Made by a program: the position numbers and the translations under genes. DNA of 64,000 nt from Megalopta genalis (lineage: Eukaryota > Arthropoda > Insecta > Hymenoptera > Halictidae): contig NW_027476220.1 in NCBI RefSeq assembly GCF_051020955.1, positions 310,001 through 374,000 of the forward strand, read 5' to 3'. Below the pieces are notes generated by a model. That model searched no databases and had not been told where the DNA came from. It saw only the letters and a list, made by a program, of their open reading frames with translations. Of the stretch, positions 25,076 through 38,680 are shown piece by piece (the stretch's first letter is position 1; every line of letters begins with the position of its first letter).

Positions 25076-28000
25076 CCCATGTATTTGAAGCTAAACCTTC
25101 TCCATCGCATTGATTTGCAGCTGAATCATGTGTTTCGCATGGACTTGAAACGAACTCGTTTGTTTCGCATGCAGCTGAACCTATATCACCTATATCCCAA
25201 GTGTTTGAAGCTCAATCATTTGTGTCGCATGGATTTGAAGCTAAACCTTCTACATCGCATAGATTTGAAGCAAAATCATGTGTTTCGCTTGGATATGAAG
25301 CAAGCTCGTTTGTTTAATCTGCATTTGAAGCTATATCGCTCATATCGCAAGTATCTGAAGCTAAATCATTTGTGTCGCATGGATTTGAAACTAAACTTTC
25401 TAGATAGCATTTATTTGAAGCTGAATCATGTGTTTCGCATGGACTTGAAGCTAACTCGTATGTTTCGACTGCATTTGAAGCTATATCACTTATATCCCAA
25501 GTGTTTGAAGCTAAATCATTTGTTTCGCATAGATTTGAAGCTAAACCTTCTACATCGCATTGATTTGCAGCTAAATCATGTGTTTCGCATAGATTTGAAG
25601 CTAAGCCTTATACTTCGCATCGATTGGAAGCTAAATGATGTTTATCGCCTGCGTTTTGAAGCTAACTCGTTTGGTTCGTCTGCATTTGAAGCTATATCAC
25701 TTATATCGCAAGTATTTGGAGCTAAATAATTTGTATCCCATGGATTTGAAGCTAAACCTTCTCCATCGCATTGGTTTGCAGCTGAATCATGTGTTTCGCA
25801 TGGACTTTAAACTAACTCGTTTGTTTCGCATGCAGCTGAAGCTATATCACCTACATCCCAAATGTTTGAAGCTCAATCATTTGTGTCGCATGAATTTGAA
25901 GCTAAACCTTCTACATCGCATTGATTTGAAGCTAAATCATGTGTTTCTCTTGGATATGAAGCTAAATCCTTTGTTTAATCTGCATTTGAAGCTATATCGC
26001 TCATATCGCAAGTATCTGAAGCTAAATCATTTATGTCGCATGGATTTGAATCTAAACCTTCTACATAGCATTGATTTGAAGCTTAATCATGTGTTTTGCA
26101 TGGATTTGATGCTAACTCGATTGTTTCGACTGCATTTGAAGCTATATCACTTATATCCCAAGTGTATGAAGCTAAATCATTTGTTTCGCATGGATTTGAA
26201 GCTAAACCTTCTACATCGCATTGATTTGCAGCTAAATCATGTGTTTCGCATAGAATTGAAGCTAAGCCTTATACTTCGCATCGATTTGAAGGTAAATGAC
26301 GTGTATCACATGCGTGTTGTAGCTAACTCGTTTGGTTCGTCTGCATTTGAAGCTTTATCACTTATGTCGCAAGTATTTGAAGCTAAATAATTTGTATCCC
26401 ATGTATTTGAAGCTAAACCTTCTCCATCGCATTGATTTGCAGCTGAATCATGTGTTTCGCATGGACTTGAAACGAACTCGTTTGTTTCGCATGCAGCTGA
26501 AGCTATATCACCGATATCCCAAGTGTTTGAAGCTCAATCATTTGTGTCGCATGGATTTGAAGCTAAACCTTCTACATCGCATAGATTTGAAGCAAAATCA
26601 TGTGTTTCGCTTGGATATGAAGCAAGCTCGTTTGTTTAATCTGCATTTGAAGCTATATCGCTCATATCGCAAGTATCTGAAGCTAAATCATTTGTATCGC
26701 ATGGATTTGGAACTAAACTTTCTAGATAGCATTTATTTGAAGCTGAATCATGTGTTTCGCATGGTCTTGAAGCTAACTCGTATGTTTCGACTGCATTTGA
26801 AGCTATATCACTTATATCCCAAGTGTTTGAAGCTAAATCATTTGTTTCGCATAGATTTGAAACTAAACCTTCTACGTCGCATTGATTTGAAGCAATATAA
26901 TATGTATCGTATGGAGTTGAATCTACAACATTTGTTTCGTCTGCATTTGAATCTATATCACTTATATCACAAGTGTTTGAAGCTAAATCATTTGTTTCGC
27001 ATAGATTTGAAGCTAAACCTTCTACATCGCATTGATTTGCAGCTAAATCATGTGTTTCGCATAGATTTGAAGCTAAGCCTTATACTTCGCATCGATTGGA
27101 AGCTAAATGATGTTTATCGCCTGCGTTTTGAAGCTAACTCGTTTGGTTCGTCTGCATTTGAAGCTATATCACTTATATCGCAAGTATTTGGAGCTAAATA
27201 ATTTGTATCCCATGGATTTGAAGCTAAACCTTCTCCATCGCATTGGTTTGCAGCGGAATCATGTGTTTCGCATGGACTTTAAACTAACTCGTTTGTTTCG
27301 CATGCAGCTGAAGCTATATCACCTACATCCCAAATGTTTGAAGCTCAATCATTTGTGTTGCATGGATTTGAAGCTAAACCTACTACATCGCATTGATTTG
27401 AAGCTAAATCATGTGTTTCTCTTGGATATGAAGCTAAATCCTTTGTTTAATCTGCATTTGAAGCTATATCGCTCATATCGCAAGTATCTGAAGCTAAATC
27501 ATTTATGTCGCATGGATTTGAATCTAAACCTTCTACATAGCATTGATTTGAAGCTTAATCATGTGTTTTGCATGGATTTGATGCTAACTCAATTGTTTCG
27601 ACTGCATTTGAAGCTATATCACTTATATCCCAAGTGTATGAAGCTAAATCATTTGTTTCGGATGGATTTGAAGCTAAACCTTCTACATCGCATTGATTTG
27701 CAGCTAAATCATGTGTTTCGCATAGAATTGAAGCTAAGCCTTATACTTCGCATCGATTTGAAGGTAAATGACGTGTATCACATGCGTGTTGTAGCTAACT
27801 CGTTTGGTTCGTCTGCATTTGAAGCTTTATCACTTATGTCGCAAGTATTTGAAGCTAAATAATTTGTATCCCATGTATTTGAAGCTAAACCTTCTCCATC
27901 GCATTGATTTGCAGCTGAATCATCTGTTTCGCATGGACTTGAAACGAACTCGTTTGTTTCGCATGCAGCTGAAGCTGTATCACCGATATCCCAAGTGTTT

Positions 28001-28930
28001 GAAGCTCAATCATTTGTGTCGCATGGATTTGAAGCTAAACCTTCTACATCGCATAGATTTGAAGCAAAATCATGTGTTTCGCTTGGATATGAAGCAAGCT
28101 CGTTTGTTTAATCTGCATTTGAAGCTATATCGCTCATATCGCAAGTATCTGAAGCTAAATCATTTGTGTCGCATGGATTTGGAACTAAACTTTCTAGATA
28201 GCATTTATTTGAAGCTGAATCATGTGTTTCGCATGGACTTGAAGCTAACTCGTATGTTTCGACTACATTTGAAGCTATATCACTTATATCCCAAGTGTTT
28301 GAAGCTAAATCATTTGTTTCGCATAGATTTGAAGCTAAACCTTCTACATCGCATTGATTTGCAGCTAAATCATGTGTTTCGCATAGATTTGAAGCTAAGC
28401 CTTATACTTCGCATCGATTTGAAGCTAAATGATGTTTATCGCCTGCGTTTTGAAGCTAACTCGTTTGGTTCGTCTGCATTTGAAGCTATATCACTTATAT
28501 CGCAAGTATTTGAAGCTAAATAATTTGTATCCCATGGATTTGAAGCTAAACCTTCTCCATCGCATTGGTTTGCAGCTGAATCATGTGTTTCGCATGGACT
28601 TTAAACTAACTCGTTTGTTTCGCATGCAGCTGAAGCTATATCACCTACATCCCAAATGTTTGAAGCTCAATCATTTGTGTCGCATGGATTTGAAGCTAAA
28701 CCTTCTACATCGCATTGATTTGAAGCTAAATCATGTGTTTCTCTTGGATATGAAGCTAAATCCTTTGTTTAATCTGCATTTGAAGCTATATCGCTCATAT
28801 CGCAAGTATCTGATGCTAAATCATTTATGTCGCATGGATTTGAATCTAAACCTTCTACATAGCATTGATTTGAAGCTTAATCATTTGTTTTGCATGGATT
28901 TGATGCTAACTAGATTGTTTCGACTGCATT
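25076..28930 (+). repeat. Higher-order array, period 1,322/1,472 bp
   Basis: The marker tgtatcccatgtatttg has its ccc at 25,076, 26,398 and 27,870, giving periods of 1,322 and 1,472 bp. The difference is exactly one 150-bp pentamer, located at about 26,865-27,015. That pentamer includes an M3 with caatataatatg and a monomer with gtatggagttg. The third copy is partial and grades into the next domain at about 28,930. An earlier partial relative starts at 21,964. Confidence 0.85.
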
Positions 28931-31250
28931 TGATGCTATATCACTTATATCGCAAGTGTTTAAAGCTAAATCATTTGTTTCGCATGGATTTGAAGCTAAA
29001 CCTTCTACATCGTATCGACTTGAAGCTAAATGATATGTATCGCATGTATTTTGAAGCTATCACGTTTGATTCGTCTGCATTTTCAGCTATATCACTTATA
29101 TCACAAGTGTTTGAAGCTAAATCATTTGTTTCGCATGCATTTGAAGCTAAACCTTCGACATCGCATTGATTTGAAGCTAAATCATGTGTTTCGCTGGGAT
29201 CTGAAGCTAACTCGTTTGTTTCGCAAGCAGTTGCAGCTAAATCGTGTATATCAAAGGTATTAGAATCTGAACCATTTATATCGCATGGTTTTGAAGCTAA
29301 GCCTTCCACTTCGAATTGATTTGAAGATAAATCATGTGTTTCGCTTGGATTTGGAGATAACTCGTTTGTTCCGCATGCAGTTGAAGCTAAATAATGAATA
29401 TCACAAGCATTTGAATATAAACCATTTGTTTGGCATTGATTTGAAGCTAAGCCTTCTACATCGTATTGATTTTAAGCTAAATCATTTGTTTCGCATGGAT
29501 TTGAAGCTAAGCCTTCTATTTCGCATGGATTTAAAGCTAAATGATGTGTATCGTATGGATTTTGAAGCTAACTCGTTTGATTCGTCTGCATTTGAAGCTA
29601 TATCACTTATATCCCAAGAGTTTGAAGCTAAATCATTTGTTTCGCATGGATTTGAAGCTAAACCTTCTACATCACATTGATTTTCAGCTAAATCATGTGT
29701 TTCGCATGGATTTGAAGCTAAACCGTCTACGTCGCATTGATTTGAAACTAAATCATGTTTTTTGCTTGGATTTGATGCTAACTCGTTTGATTCGTCTGCA
29801 TTTGAAGCTATATCACTTATATCCGAAGTGTTTGATGCTAAATCATTTGTTTCGCATGGATTTGAAGCAAAACCTCCTACATCGCATTGATTCGAAGCTA
29901 AATCATGTGTTTCGCTTGGATTTGAAGCTAAACCTTCTACGTCGTATTGATTTGAAGCTAAATCATTTGTTTCGCATGGATTTGAAGCTAAGCCTTCTAT
30001 TTCGCATGGATTTAAAGCTAAATGATATGTATCGCATGGATTTTGAAGCTAACTCGTTTGATTCGTCTGCATTTGAAGCTATATCATTTATATCCCAAGA
30101 GTTTGAAGCTAAATCATTTGTTTCGCATGGATTTGAAGCTAAACCTTCTACATCGCATTGATTTGAAGCTATCTCATGTGATTCGCTTGGATTTGAAGCT
30201 AAACCTTCTATATCGCATTGATTTGCAGCTAAATCATGTGTTTTGCATGGATTTGATGCTAACTCGTTTGTTTCCCCTGCATTTGAAGCTCTACCAGTTA
30301 TGTCGCAAGTATCTGATGCTAAATCATTTGTGTCGCATGGATTTGAAGCTAAACCTTCTACATCGCATTGATTTGAAGCTAAATCATGTGTTTCGCATGG
30401 ATTTGAAGCTAACTCGTTCGTTTCGCCTGCATTTGATGCTATATCACTTATATCGCAAGTGTTTAAAGCTAAATCATTTGTATCGCATGGATTTGAAGCT
30501 AAACCTTCTACATCGTATCGACTTGAAGCTAAATGATATGTATCGCATGTATTTTGAAGCTATCACGTTTGATTCGTCTGCATTTTCAGCTATATCACTT
30601 ATATCACAAGTGTTTGAAGCTAAATCATTTGTTTCGCATGCATTTGAAGCTAAACCTTCTACATCGCATTGATTTGAAGCTAAATCATGTGTTTCGCTGG
30701 GATCTGAAGCTAACTCGTTTGTTTCGCAAGCAGTTGCAGCTAAATCGTGTATATCACAGGTATTAGAAGCTGAACCATTTATATCGCATGGTTTTGAAGC
30801 TAAGCCTTCTACTTCGAATTGATTTGAAGATAAATCATGTGTTTCGCTTGGATTTGGAGATAACTCGTTTGTTCCGCATGCAGTTGAAGCTAAATCATGA
30901 ATATCACAAGTATTCGAATATAAACCATTTGTTTGGCATTGATTTGAAGCTAAGCCTTCTACATCGTATTGATTTTAAGCTAAATCATTTGTTTCGCATG
31001 GATTTGAAGCTAAGCCTCCTATTTCGCATGGATTTAAAGCTAAATGATGTGTATCGCATGGATTTTGAAGCTAACTCGTTTGATTCGTCTGCATTTGAAG
31101 CTATATCACTTATATCCCAAGAGTTTCAAGCTAAATCATTTGTTTCGCATGGATTTGAAGCTAAACCTTCTACATCGCATTGATTTGAAGCTAAATCATG
31201 TGTTTCGCTTGGATTTGAAGCTATACCTTCTACATCGCATTGATTTGTAG
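28931..31250 (+). repeat. Higher-order array, period 1,503 bp
   Basis: Anchors at 29,030 and 30,533, 29,285 and 30,788, and 29,541 and 31,044 are all 1,503 bp apart (50 monomers plus three bases). Copy 1 is about 28,931-30,433 and copy 2 is partial. Distinctive monomers read aaatcgtgtatatca, a monomer ending caagcagttg, and cgtatcgacttg. The same pieces recur at 50.7-51.2 kb. Confidence 0.85.
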
Positions 31251-32329
31251 CTAAATCATGTGTTTTGCATGGATTTCATGCTAACTCGGTGTTTCCCCTG
31301 CATTTGAAGCTATATCAGTTATATCGCAAGTATCTGATGCTAAATCATTTGTTTCGCATGGATTTGAATCTAAGCCTTCTATTTCGCATGGATTTAAAGC
31401 TAAATGATGTGTATCGCATAGATTTTGAAGCTAACTCGTTTGATTCGTCTGCATTTGAAGCTATATCACTTATATCCCAAGAGTTTGAAGCTAAATCATT
31501 TGTTTCGCATGGATTTGAAGTTAAACCTTCTACATCACATTGATTTTCCGCTAAATCATGTGATTCGCTTGGATGTGAAGCTAAACCTTCTACATCGCAT
31601 TGATTGGCAGCTAAATCATGTGTTTTGCATGGATTTGATGCTAACTCGTTTGTATCCCCCGCATTTGAAGCTATATCAGTTATATCGAAAGTATCTGATG
31701 CTGAATCATTTGTTTCGCATGGATGTGAAGCTAAACCTTCTACATCGCATTGATTTGAAGCTAAATCATGTGTTTACATGGATTTCATGCTAACTCGTTT
31801 GTTTCCCCTGCATTCGAAGCTATATCAGTTATATCGCAAGTATCTGATGCTAAATCATTTGTTTCGTATGGATTTGATTCTAAACCTTCTACATCGCATT
31901 GAATTGCAGCTAAATCATGTGTTTCGCATGAATTTGAAGCTAGCGTTCGTTTCGCCAGCATTTGATGCTATATCACTTATATCGCAAGTGTTTGAAGCTA
32001 AATCATTTGTTTCGCATGGATTTGAAGCTAAACCTTCTACATCGCATTGATTTGAAACTAAATCATGTGTTTTGCATGGTTTTCATGCTAACTCGGTGTT
32101 TCCCCTGCATTTGAAGCTATATCAGTTATATCGCAAGTATCTGATGCTAAATGATTTGTTTAGCATGTATTTGAAGCTAAACCTTCTACATCGCCTTGAT
32201 TTGCAGCTAAATCATGTGTTTTGCATGGAATTGATGCTAACTCGTTCATTTCGCCTGCATTTGATGCTACAACACTTATATTGCAAGTATCTGAAGCTAA
32301 ATCATTTGTTTCGCATGGATTTGAAGCTA
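31251..32329 (+). repeat. Satellite with short M3/M4 variants
   Basis: Several monomers lack one or two bases: M4 reading actcggtgtttcccc (31,285 and 32,093), M3 reading gtgtttacatgg (31,771), and M4 reading gctagcgttcg (31,940). The same shortened types return at 42-46 kb and 53.5-53.9 kb, so they are heritable subtypes. No gene or unique sequence is seen. Confidence 0.75.
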
Positions 32330-35300
32330 AACCTTCTACATCGCATTGATTTGAAGCTAATTCATGTGTTTCGCTTGGATTTGAAGCTATACCTTCTACA
32401 TCGCTTTGATTTGAAGCTAAATCATATGTTCTGCACGGATTTGATGCTAACTCGTTTGTTTCCTCTGCATTTGAAGCTATTTCAGTTATATCGCAAGTAT
32501 CTGATGCTAAATCATGTGTTTCGCTTGGATTTGAAGCTAAACCTTCTACATCGTATTGATTTGAAGCTAAATCATGTGTTTTGCATGGATTTGATGCTAA
32601 CTCGTTCATTTCGCCTGCATTTGATGCTATAACACTTATATCGCAAGTATCTGAAGCTAAATCATTTGTTTCGCATGGATTTGAAGCTAAACCTTCTACA
32701 TCGTATTGATGTGAAGCTAACTCATTTGTTTCGCTTGGATTAGAAGCTAAACTTTCTACATCGCATGGATTTGAAGCTAAACCTTCTACATCGTATTGAT
32801 TTGAAGCTAAGTCGTTTGTTTCGTCTGAATTCGAATGTATGTCACTTATATCGCAAGTATCTGAACCTAAATCATATGTTTCGCATGGATTTGAAACTAA
32901 ACCTTCTACATAGCATTGATTTGCAGCTAAATCATGTGTTTGGCATGGATTTGAAGCTAAGCCTTCTATTTCGCACGGATTTAGAGCTAAATGATGTGTA
33001 TCGCATGGATTTTGAAGCTAACTCGTTTGATTCGTCTGCATTTGATGCTATATCAGTTATATCGCAAGTATCTGATGCTAAATCATTTGTTTCGCATTGA
33101 TTTGAAGCTAAACCTTAAACATCTCATTGATTTCCATCTAAATCGTGTGTAACGTATGGATTTTGAAGCTAACTCGTTTGTTTCTCCTGCATTTGAAGCT
33201 ATATCACTTATATTGCAAGTATCTGAAGCTAAATCATTTGTGCCGCATGGATTTGAAGCTAAACCTTCTACATCGCATTGATGTGAAGCTAAATCATGTG
33301 TTTTGCATGGATTTGATGCTAACTCGTTTGTTTCCCCTGCATTTGAAGCTATATCAGTTATATCGCAATTATCTGATGCTAAAACATTTGTTTCGTATGG
33401 ATCTGAAGCTAAGCCTTCTACTTCGCATGGATTTAAAGGTAAATGATGTGTACCGCATGGATTTTGAAACTAACTCGTTTGATGCGTCTGCATTTGAAGC
33501 AATATCAGTTATATCTCAAGTATCTGATGCTAAATCATTTGTTTCGCATGGATTTGAAGCTAAACCTTCTACGTGGCATTTATTTGAAGCTTAATCATGT
33601 GTTTTGCATGGATTTGAAGCTAATTTGTTTGTTTCTCCTGCATTTGAAGCTATATTAATTATATCGTAAGTATCTGAAGCTAAATCATTTTTGTCGCATG
33701 GATTTGAAACTAAACCATCTACATCGCATTGATTTAAAGCTACCTCGTTTGTTTCGCCTTCACTTGAAAATATTTTATTTAAATCGCAAGTATTTGAAGA
33801 TATCCCATTTATTTCTTATGGATTTGAAGCTAAGCCTTCTACTTCGAATTTATTTGAAGAAAAATCATGTGTTTTGCATGGATTTGATGCTAACTCGTTC
33901 ATTTCGCCTGCATTTGATGCTATAACACTTATATCGCAAGTATTTGAACCTAAATCATTTGTTTCGCATGGATTTGAAGCTAAACATTCTACATCGTATT
34001 GATTTTAAGCTAACTCATTTGTTTCGCTTGGATTAGAAGCTAAACATTCTACATAGCATGGACTTGAAGCTAAACCTTCTACATCGTATTGATTTGAAGC
34101 TAAGTCGTTTGTTTCGTCTGAATTCGAAGGTAAGTCACTTATATCGCAAGTATCTGAACCTAGATCATACGTTTCGCATGGATTTGAAACTAAACCCTCT
34201 ACATAGCATTGATTTGCAGCTAAATCATGTGTTTCGCATGGATTTGAAGCTAAGCCTTCTATTTCGCATGGATTTAGAGATCAATGATGTGTATCGCATG
34301 GATTTTGAAGCTAACTCGTTTGTTTCGTCTGCATTTGATGCTATATCAGTTATATCGCAAGTATCTGATGCTATATCATTTGTTTCGCATTGATTTGAAG
34401 CTAAACCTTCTACATCGCATTGATTTGAAGCTAAATCATGTGTTTCGCTTGGATTTGAAGCTATACCTTCTTCATCGCTTTGATTTGAAGCTAAATCATA
34501 TGTTCTGCACGGATTTGATGCTAACTCGTTTGTTTCCTCTGCATTTGAAGCTATTTCAGTTATATCGCAAGTATCTGATGCTAAATCATGTGTTTCGCTT
34601 GGATTTGAAGCTAAACCTTCTACATCGTATTGATTTGAAGCTAAATCATGTGTTTTGCATGGATTTGATGCTAACTCGTTCATTTCGCCTGCATTTGATG
34701 CTATAACACTTATATCGCAAGTATCTGAAGCTAAATCATTTGTTTCGCATGGATTTGAAGCTAAACCTTCTACATCGTATTGATGTGAAGCTAACTCATT
34801 TGTTTCGCTTGGATTAGAAGCTAAACTTTCTACATCGCATGGATTTGAAGCTAAACCTTCTACATCGTATTGATTTGAAGCTAAGTCGTTTGTTTCGTCT
34901 GAATTCGAAGGTATGTCACTTATATCGCAAGTATCTGAACCTAAATCATATGTTTCGCATGGATTTGAAACTAAACCTTCTACATAGCATTGATTTGCAG
35001 CTAAATCATGTGTTTGGCATGGATTTGAAGCTAAGCCTTCTATTTCGCACGGATTTAGAGCTAAATGATGTATATCGCATGGATTTTGAAGCTAACTCGT
35101 TTGATTCGTCTGCATTTGATGCTATATCAGTTATATCGCAAGTATCTGATGCTAAATCATTTGTTTCGCATTGATTTGAAGCTAAACCTTAAACATCTCA
35201 TTGATTTCCATCTAAATCGTGTGTATCGTATGGATTTTGAAGCTAACTCGTTTGTTTCTCCTGCATTTGAAGCTATATCACTTATATCGCAAGTATCTGA

Positions 35301-36350
35301 AGCTAAATCATTTGTGCCGCATGGATTTGTAGCTAAACCTTCTACATCGCATTGATGTGAAGCTAAATCATGTGTTTTGCATGGATTTGATGCTAACTCG
35401 TTTGTTTCCCCTGCATTTGAAGCTATATCAGTTATATCGCAATTATCTGATGCTAAAACATTTGTTTCGTATGGATCTGAAGCTAAGCCTTCTACTTCGC
35501 ATGGATTTAAAGGTAAATGATGTGTACCGCATGGATTTTGAAACTAACTCGTTTGATGCGTCTGCATTTGAAGCAATATCAGTTATATCTCAAGTATCTG
35601 ATGCTAAATCATTTGTTTCGCATGGATTTGAAGCTAAACCTTCTACGTGGCATTTATTTGAAGCTTAATCATGTGTTTTGCATGGATTTGAAGCTAATTT
35701 GTTTGTTTCTCCTGCATTTGAAGCTATATTAATTATATCGTAAGTATCTGAAGCTAAATCATTTTTGTCGCATGGATTTGAAACTAAACCATCTACATCG
35801 CATTGATTTAAAGCTACCTCGTTTGTTTCGCCTTCACTTGAAAATATTTTATTTATTTCGCAAGTATTTGAAGATATCCCATTTATTTCTTATGGATTTG
35901 AAGCTAAGCCTTCTACTTCGAATTGATTTGAAGCAAAATCATGTGTTTTGCATGGATTTGATGCTAACTCGTTCATTTCGCCTGCATTTGATGCTATAAC
36001 ACTTATATCGCAAGTATTTGAACCTAAATCATTTGTTTCGCATGGATTTGAAGCTAAACATTCTACATCGTATTGATTTTAAGCTAACTCATTTGTTTCG
36101 CTTGGATTAGAAGCTAAACATTCTACATAGCATGGATTTGAAGCTAAACCTTCTACATCGTATTGATTTGAAGCTAAGTCGTTTGTTTCGTCTGAATTCG
36201 AAGGTAAGTCACTTATATCGCAAGTATCTGAACCTAGATCATACGTTTCGCATGGATTTGAAACTAAACCCTCTACATAGCATTGATTTGCAGCTAAATC
36301 ATGTGTTTCGCATGGATTTGAAGCTAAGCCTTCTATTTCGCATGGATTTA

Positions 36351-37490
36351 GAGATCAATGATGTGTATCGCATGGATTTTGAAGCTAACTCGTTTGTTTC
36401 GTCTGCATTTGATGCTATATCAGTTATATCGCAAGTATCTGATGCTATATCATTTGTTTCGCATTGATTTGAAGCTAAACCTTCAACATCGCATTGATTT
36501 CAATCTAAATCATGTGTATCGCATGGATTTTGAAGCTAACTCGTTTGTTTCTCCTGCATTTGAAGCTATATCACTTATATCGCAAGTATCTGAAGCTAAA
36601 TCATTTGTGCCGCATGGATTTGAAGCTAAACCTTCTACATCGTATTGATTTGAAGCTAACTCATTTGTTTCGCATGGTTTAGAAACTAAAAATTCTACAT
36701 CGCATGGATTTGAAGCTAATCATGTGTTCTGCATGGATTTGATGCTAACTCGTTTGTTTCCGCTGCATTTGAAACTATTTCAGTTATATCGCAAGTATCT
36801 GATGCTAAATCATGTGTTTCGCTAGGATTTGAAGCTAACCTTCTACATCGTATTGATTTGAAGCTAAATCATTTGTTTCGCATGGATTTGAAGCTAAGCC
36901 TTCTATTTCGCATGGATTTAGAGATCAATGATGTGTATCGCATGGATTTTGAAGCTAACTCGTTTGTTCGTCTGCATTTGATGCTATATCAGTTATATCG
37001 CAAGTATCTGATGCTATATCATTTGTTTCGCATTGATTTGAAGCTAAACCTTCTACATCGCATTGATTTGAAGCTAAATCATGTGTTTCGCTTGGATTTG
37101 AAGCTATACCTTCTTCATCGCTTTGATTTGAAGCTAAATCATATGTTCTGCACGGATTTGATGCTAACTCGTTTGTTTCCTCTGCATTTGAAGCTATTTC
37201 AGTTATATCGCAAGTATCTGATGCTAAATCATGTGTTTCGCTTGGATTTGAAGCTAAACCTTCTACATCGTATTGATTTGAAGCTAAATCATGTGTTTTG
37301 CATGGATTTGATGCTAACTCGTTCATTTCGCCTGCATTTGATGCTATAACACTTATATCGCAAGTATCTGAAGCTAAATCATTTGTTTCGCATGGATTTG
37401 AAGCTAAACCTTCTACATCGTATTGATGTGAAGCTAACTCATTTGTTTCGCTTGGATTAGAAGCTAAACTTTCTACATCGCATGGATTTG
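36351..37490 (+). repeat. 570-bp tandem duplication inside the 2,074-bp unit
   Basis: The rare string gagatcaatgatg occurs at 36,351 and 36,921, 570 bp apart (19 monomers), and the sequences after both agree. Downstream offsets to the sister copies change from 2,074 to 2,643, a 569-bp step. The one-base difference is explained by a singleton deletion at about 36,966. Confidence 0.8.
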
Positions 37491-38680
37491 AAGCTAAACC
37501 TTCTACATCGTATTGATTTGAAGCTAAGTCGTTTGTTTCGTCTGAATTCGAAGGTATGTCACTTATATCGCAAGTATCTGAACCTAAATCATATGTTTCG
37601 CATGGATTTGAAACTAAACCCTCTACATAGCATTGATTTGCAGCTAAATCATGTGTTTGGCATGGATTTGAAGCTAAGCCTTCTATTTCGCACGGATTTA
37701 GAGCTAAAATGATGTATATCGCATGGATTTTGAAGCTAACTCGTTTGATTCGTCTGCATTTGATGCTATATCAGTTATATCGCAAGTATCTGATGCTAAA
37801 TCATTTGTTTCGCATTGATTTGAAGCTAAACCTTAAACATCTCATTGATTTCCATCTAAATCGTGTGTATCGTATGGATTTTGAAGCTAACTCGTTTGTT
37901 TCTCCTGCATTTGAAGCTATATCACTTATATCGCAAGTATCTGAAGCTAAATCATTTGTGCCGCATGGATTTGAAGCTAAACTCTTCTACATCGCATTGA
38001 TGTGAGCTAAATCATGTGTTTTGCATGGATTTGATGCTAACTCGTTTGTTTCCCCTGCATTTGAAGCTATATCAGTTATATCGCAATTATCTGATGCTAA
38101 AACATTTGTTTCGTATGATCTGAAGCTAAGCCTTCTACTTCGCATGGATTTAAAGGTAAATGATGTGTACCGCATGGATTTTGAAACTAACTCGTTTGAT
38201 GCGTCTGCATTTGAAGCAATATCAGTTATATCTCAAGTATCTGATGCTAAATCATTTGTTTCGCATGGATTTGAAGCTAAACCTTCTACGTGGCATTTAT
38301 TTGAAGCTTAATCATGTGTTTTGCATGGATTTGAAGCTAATTTGTTTGTTTCTCCTGCATTTGAAGCTATATTAATTATATCGTAAGTATCTGAAGCTAA
38401 ATCATTTTTGTCGCATGGATTTGAAACTAAACCATCTACATCGCATTGATTTAAAGCTACCTCGTTTGTTTCGCCTTCACTTGAAATATTTTATTTATTT
38501 CGCAAGTATTTGAAGATATCCCATTTATTTCTTATGGATTTGAAGCTAAGCCTTCTACTTCGAATTGATTTGAAGCAAAATCATGTGTTTTGCATGGATT
38601 TGATGCTAACTCGTTCATTTCGCCTGCATTTGATGCTATAACACTTATATCGCAAGTATTTGAACCTAAATCATTTGTTT
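36719..38680. other. Cluster of singleton 1-bp indels, probable assembly error
   Basis: Against the sister copies 2,643 bp away, this stretch has nine private 1-bp changes. Losses are at about 36,719 (gctaatcatg), 36,837 (gctaacctt), 36,966 (tttgttcgtc), 37,994 (gtgagctaa), 38,117 (gtatgatct) and 38,485 (ttgaaatat). Gains are at about 37,706 (ctaaaatgat), 37,983 (aaactcttc) and 38,680 (gttttcgc). Most lie in short homopolymers. Substitutions are few here, so an indel-only burst points to poor consensus polishing and not to biology. Confidence 0.7.
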
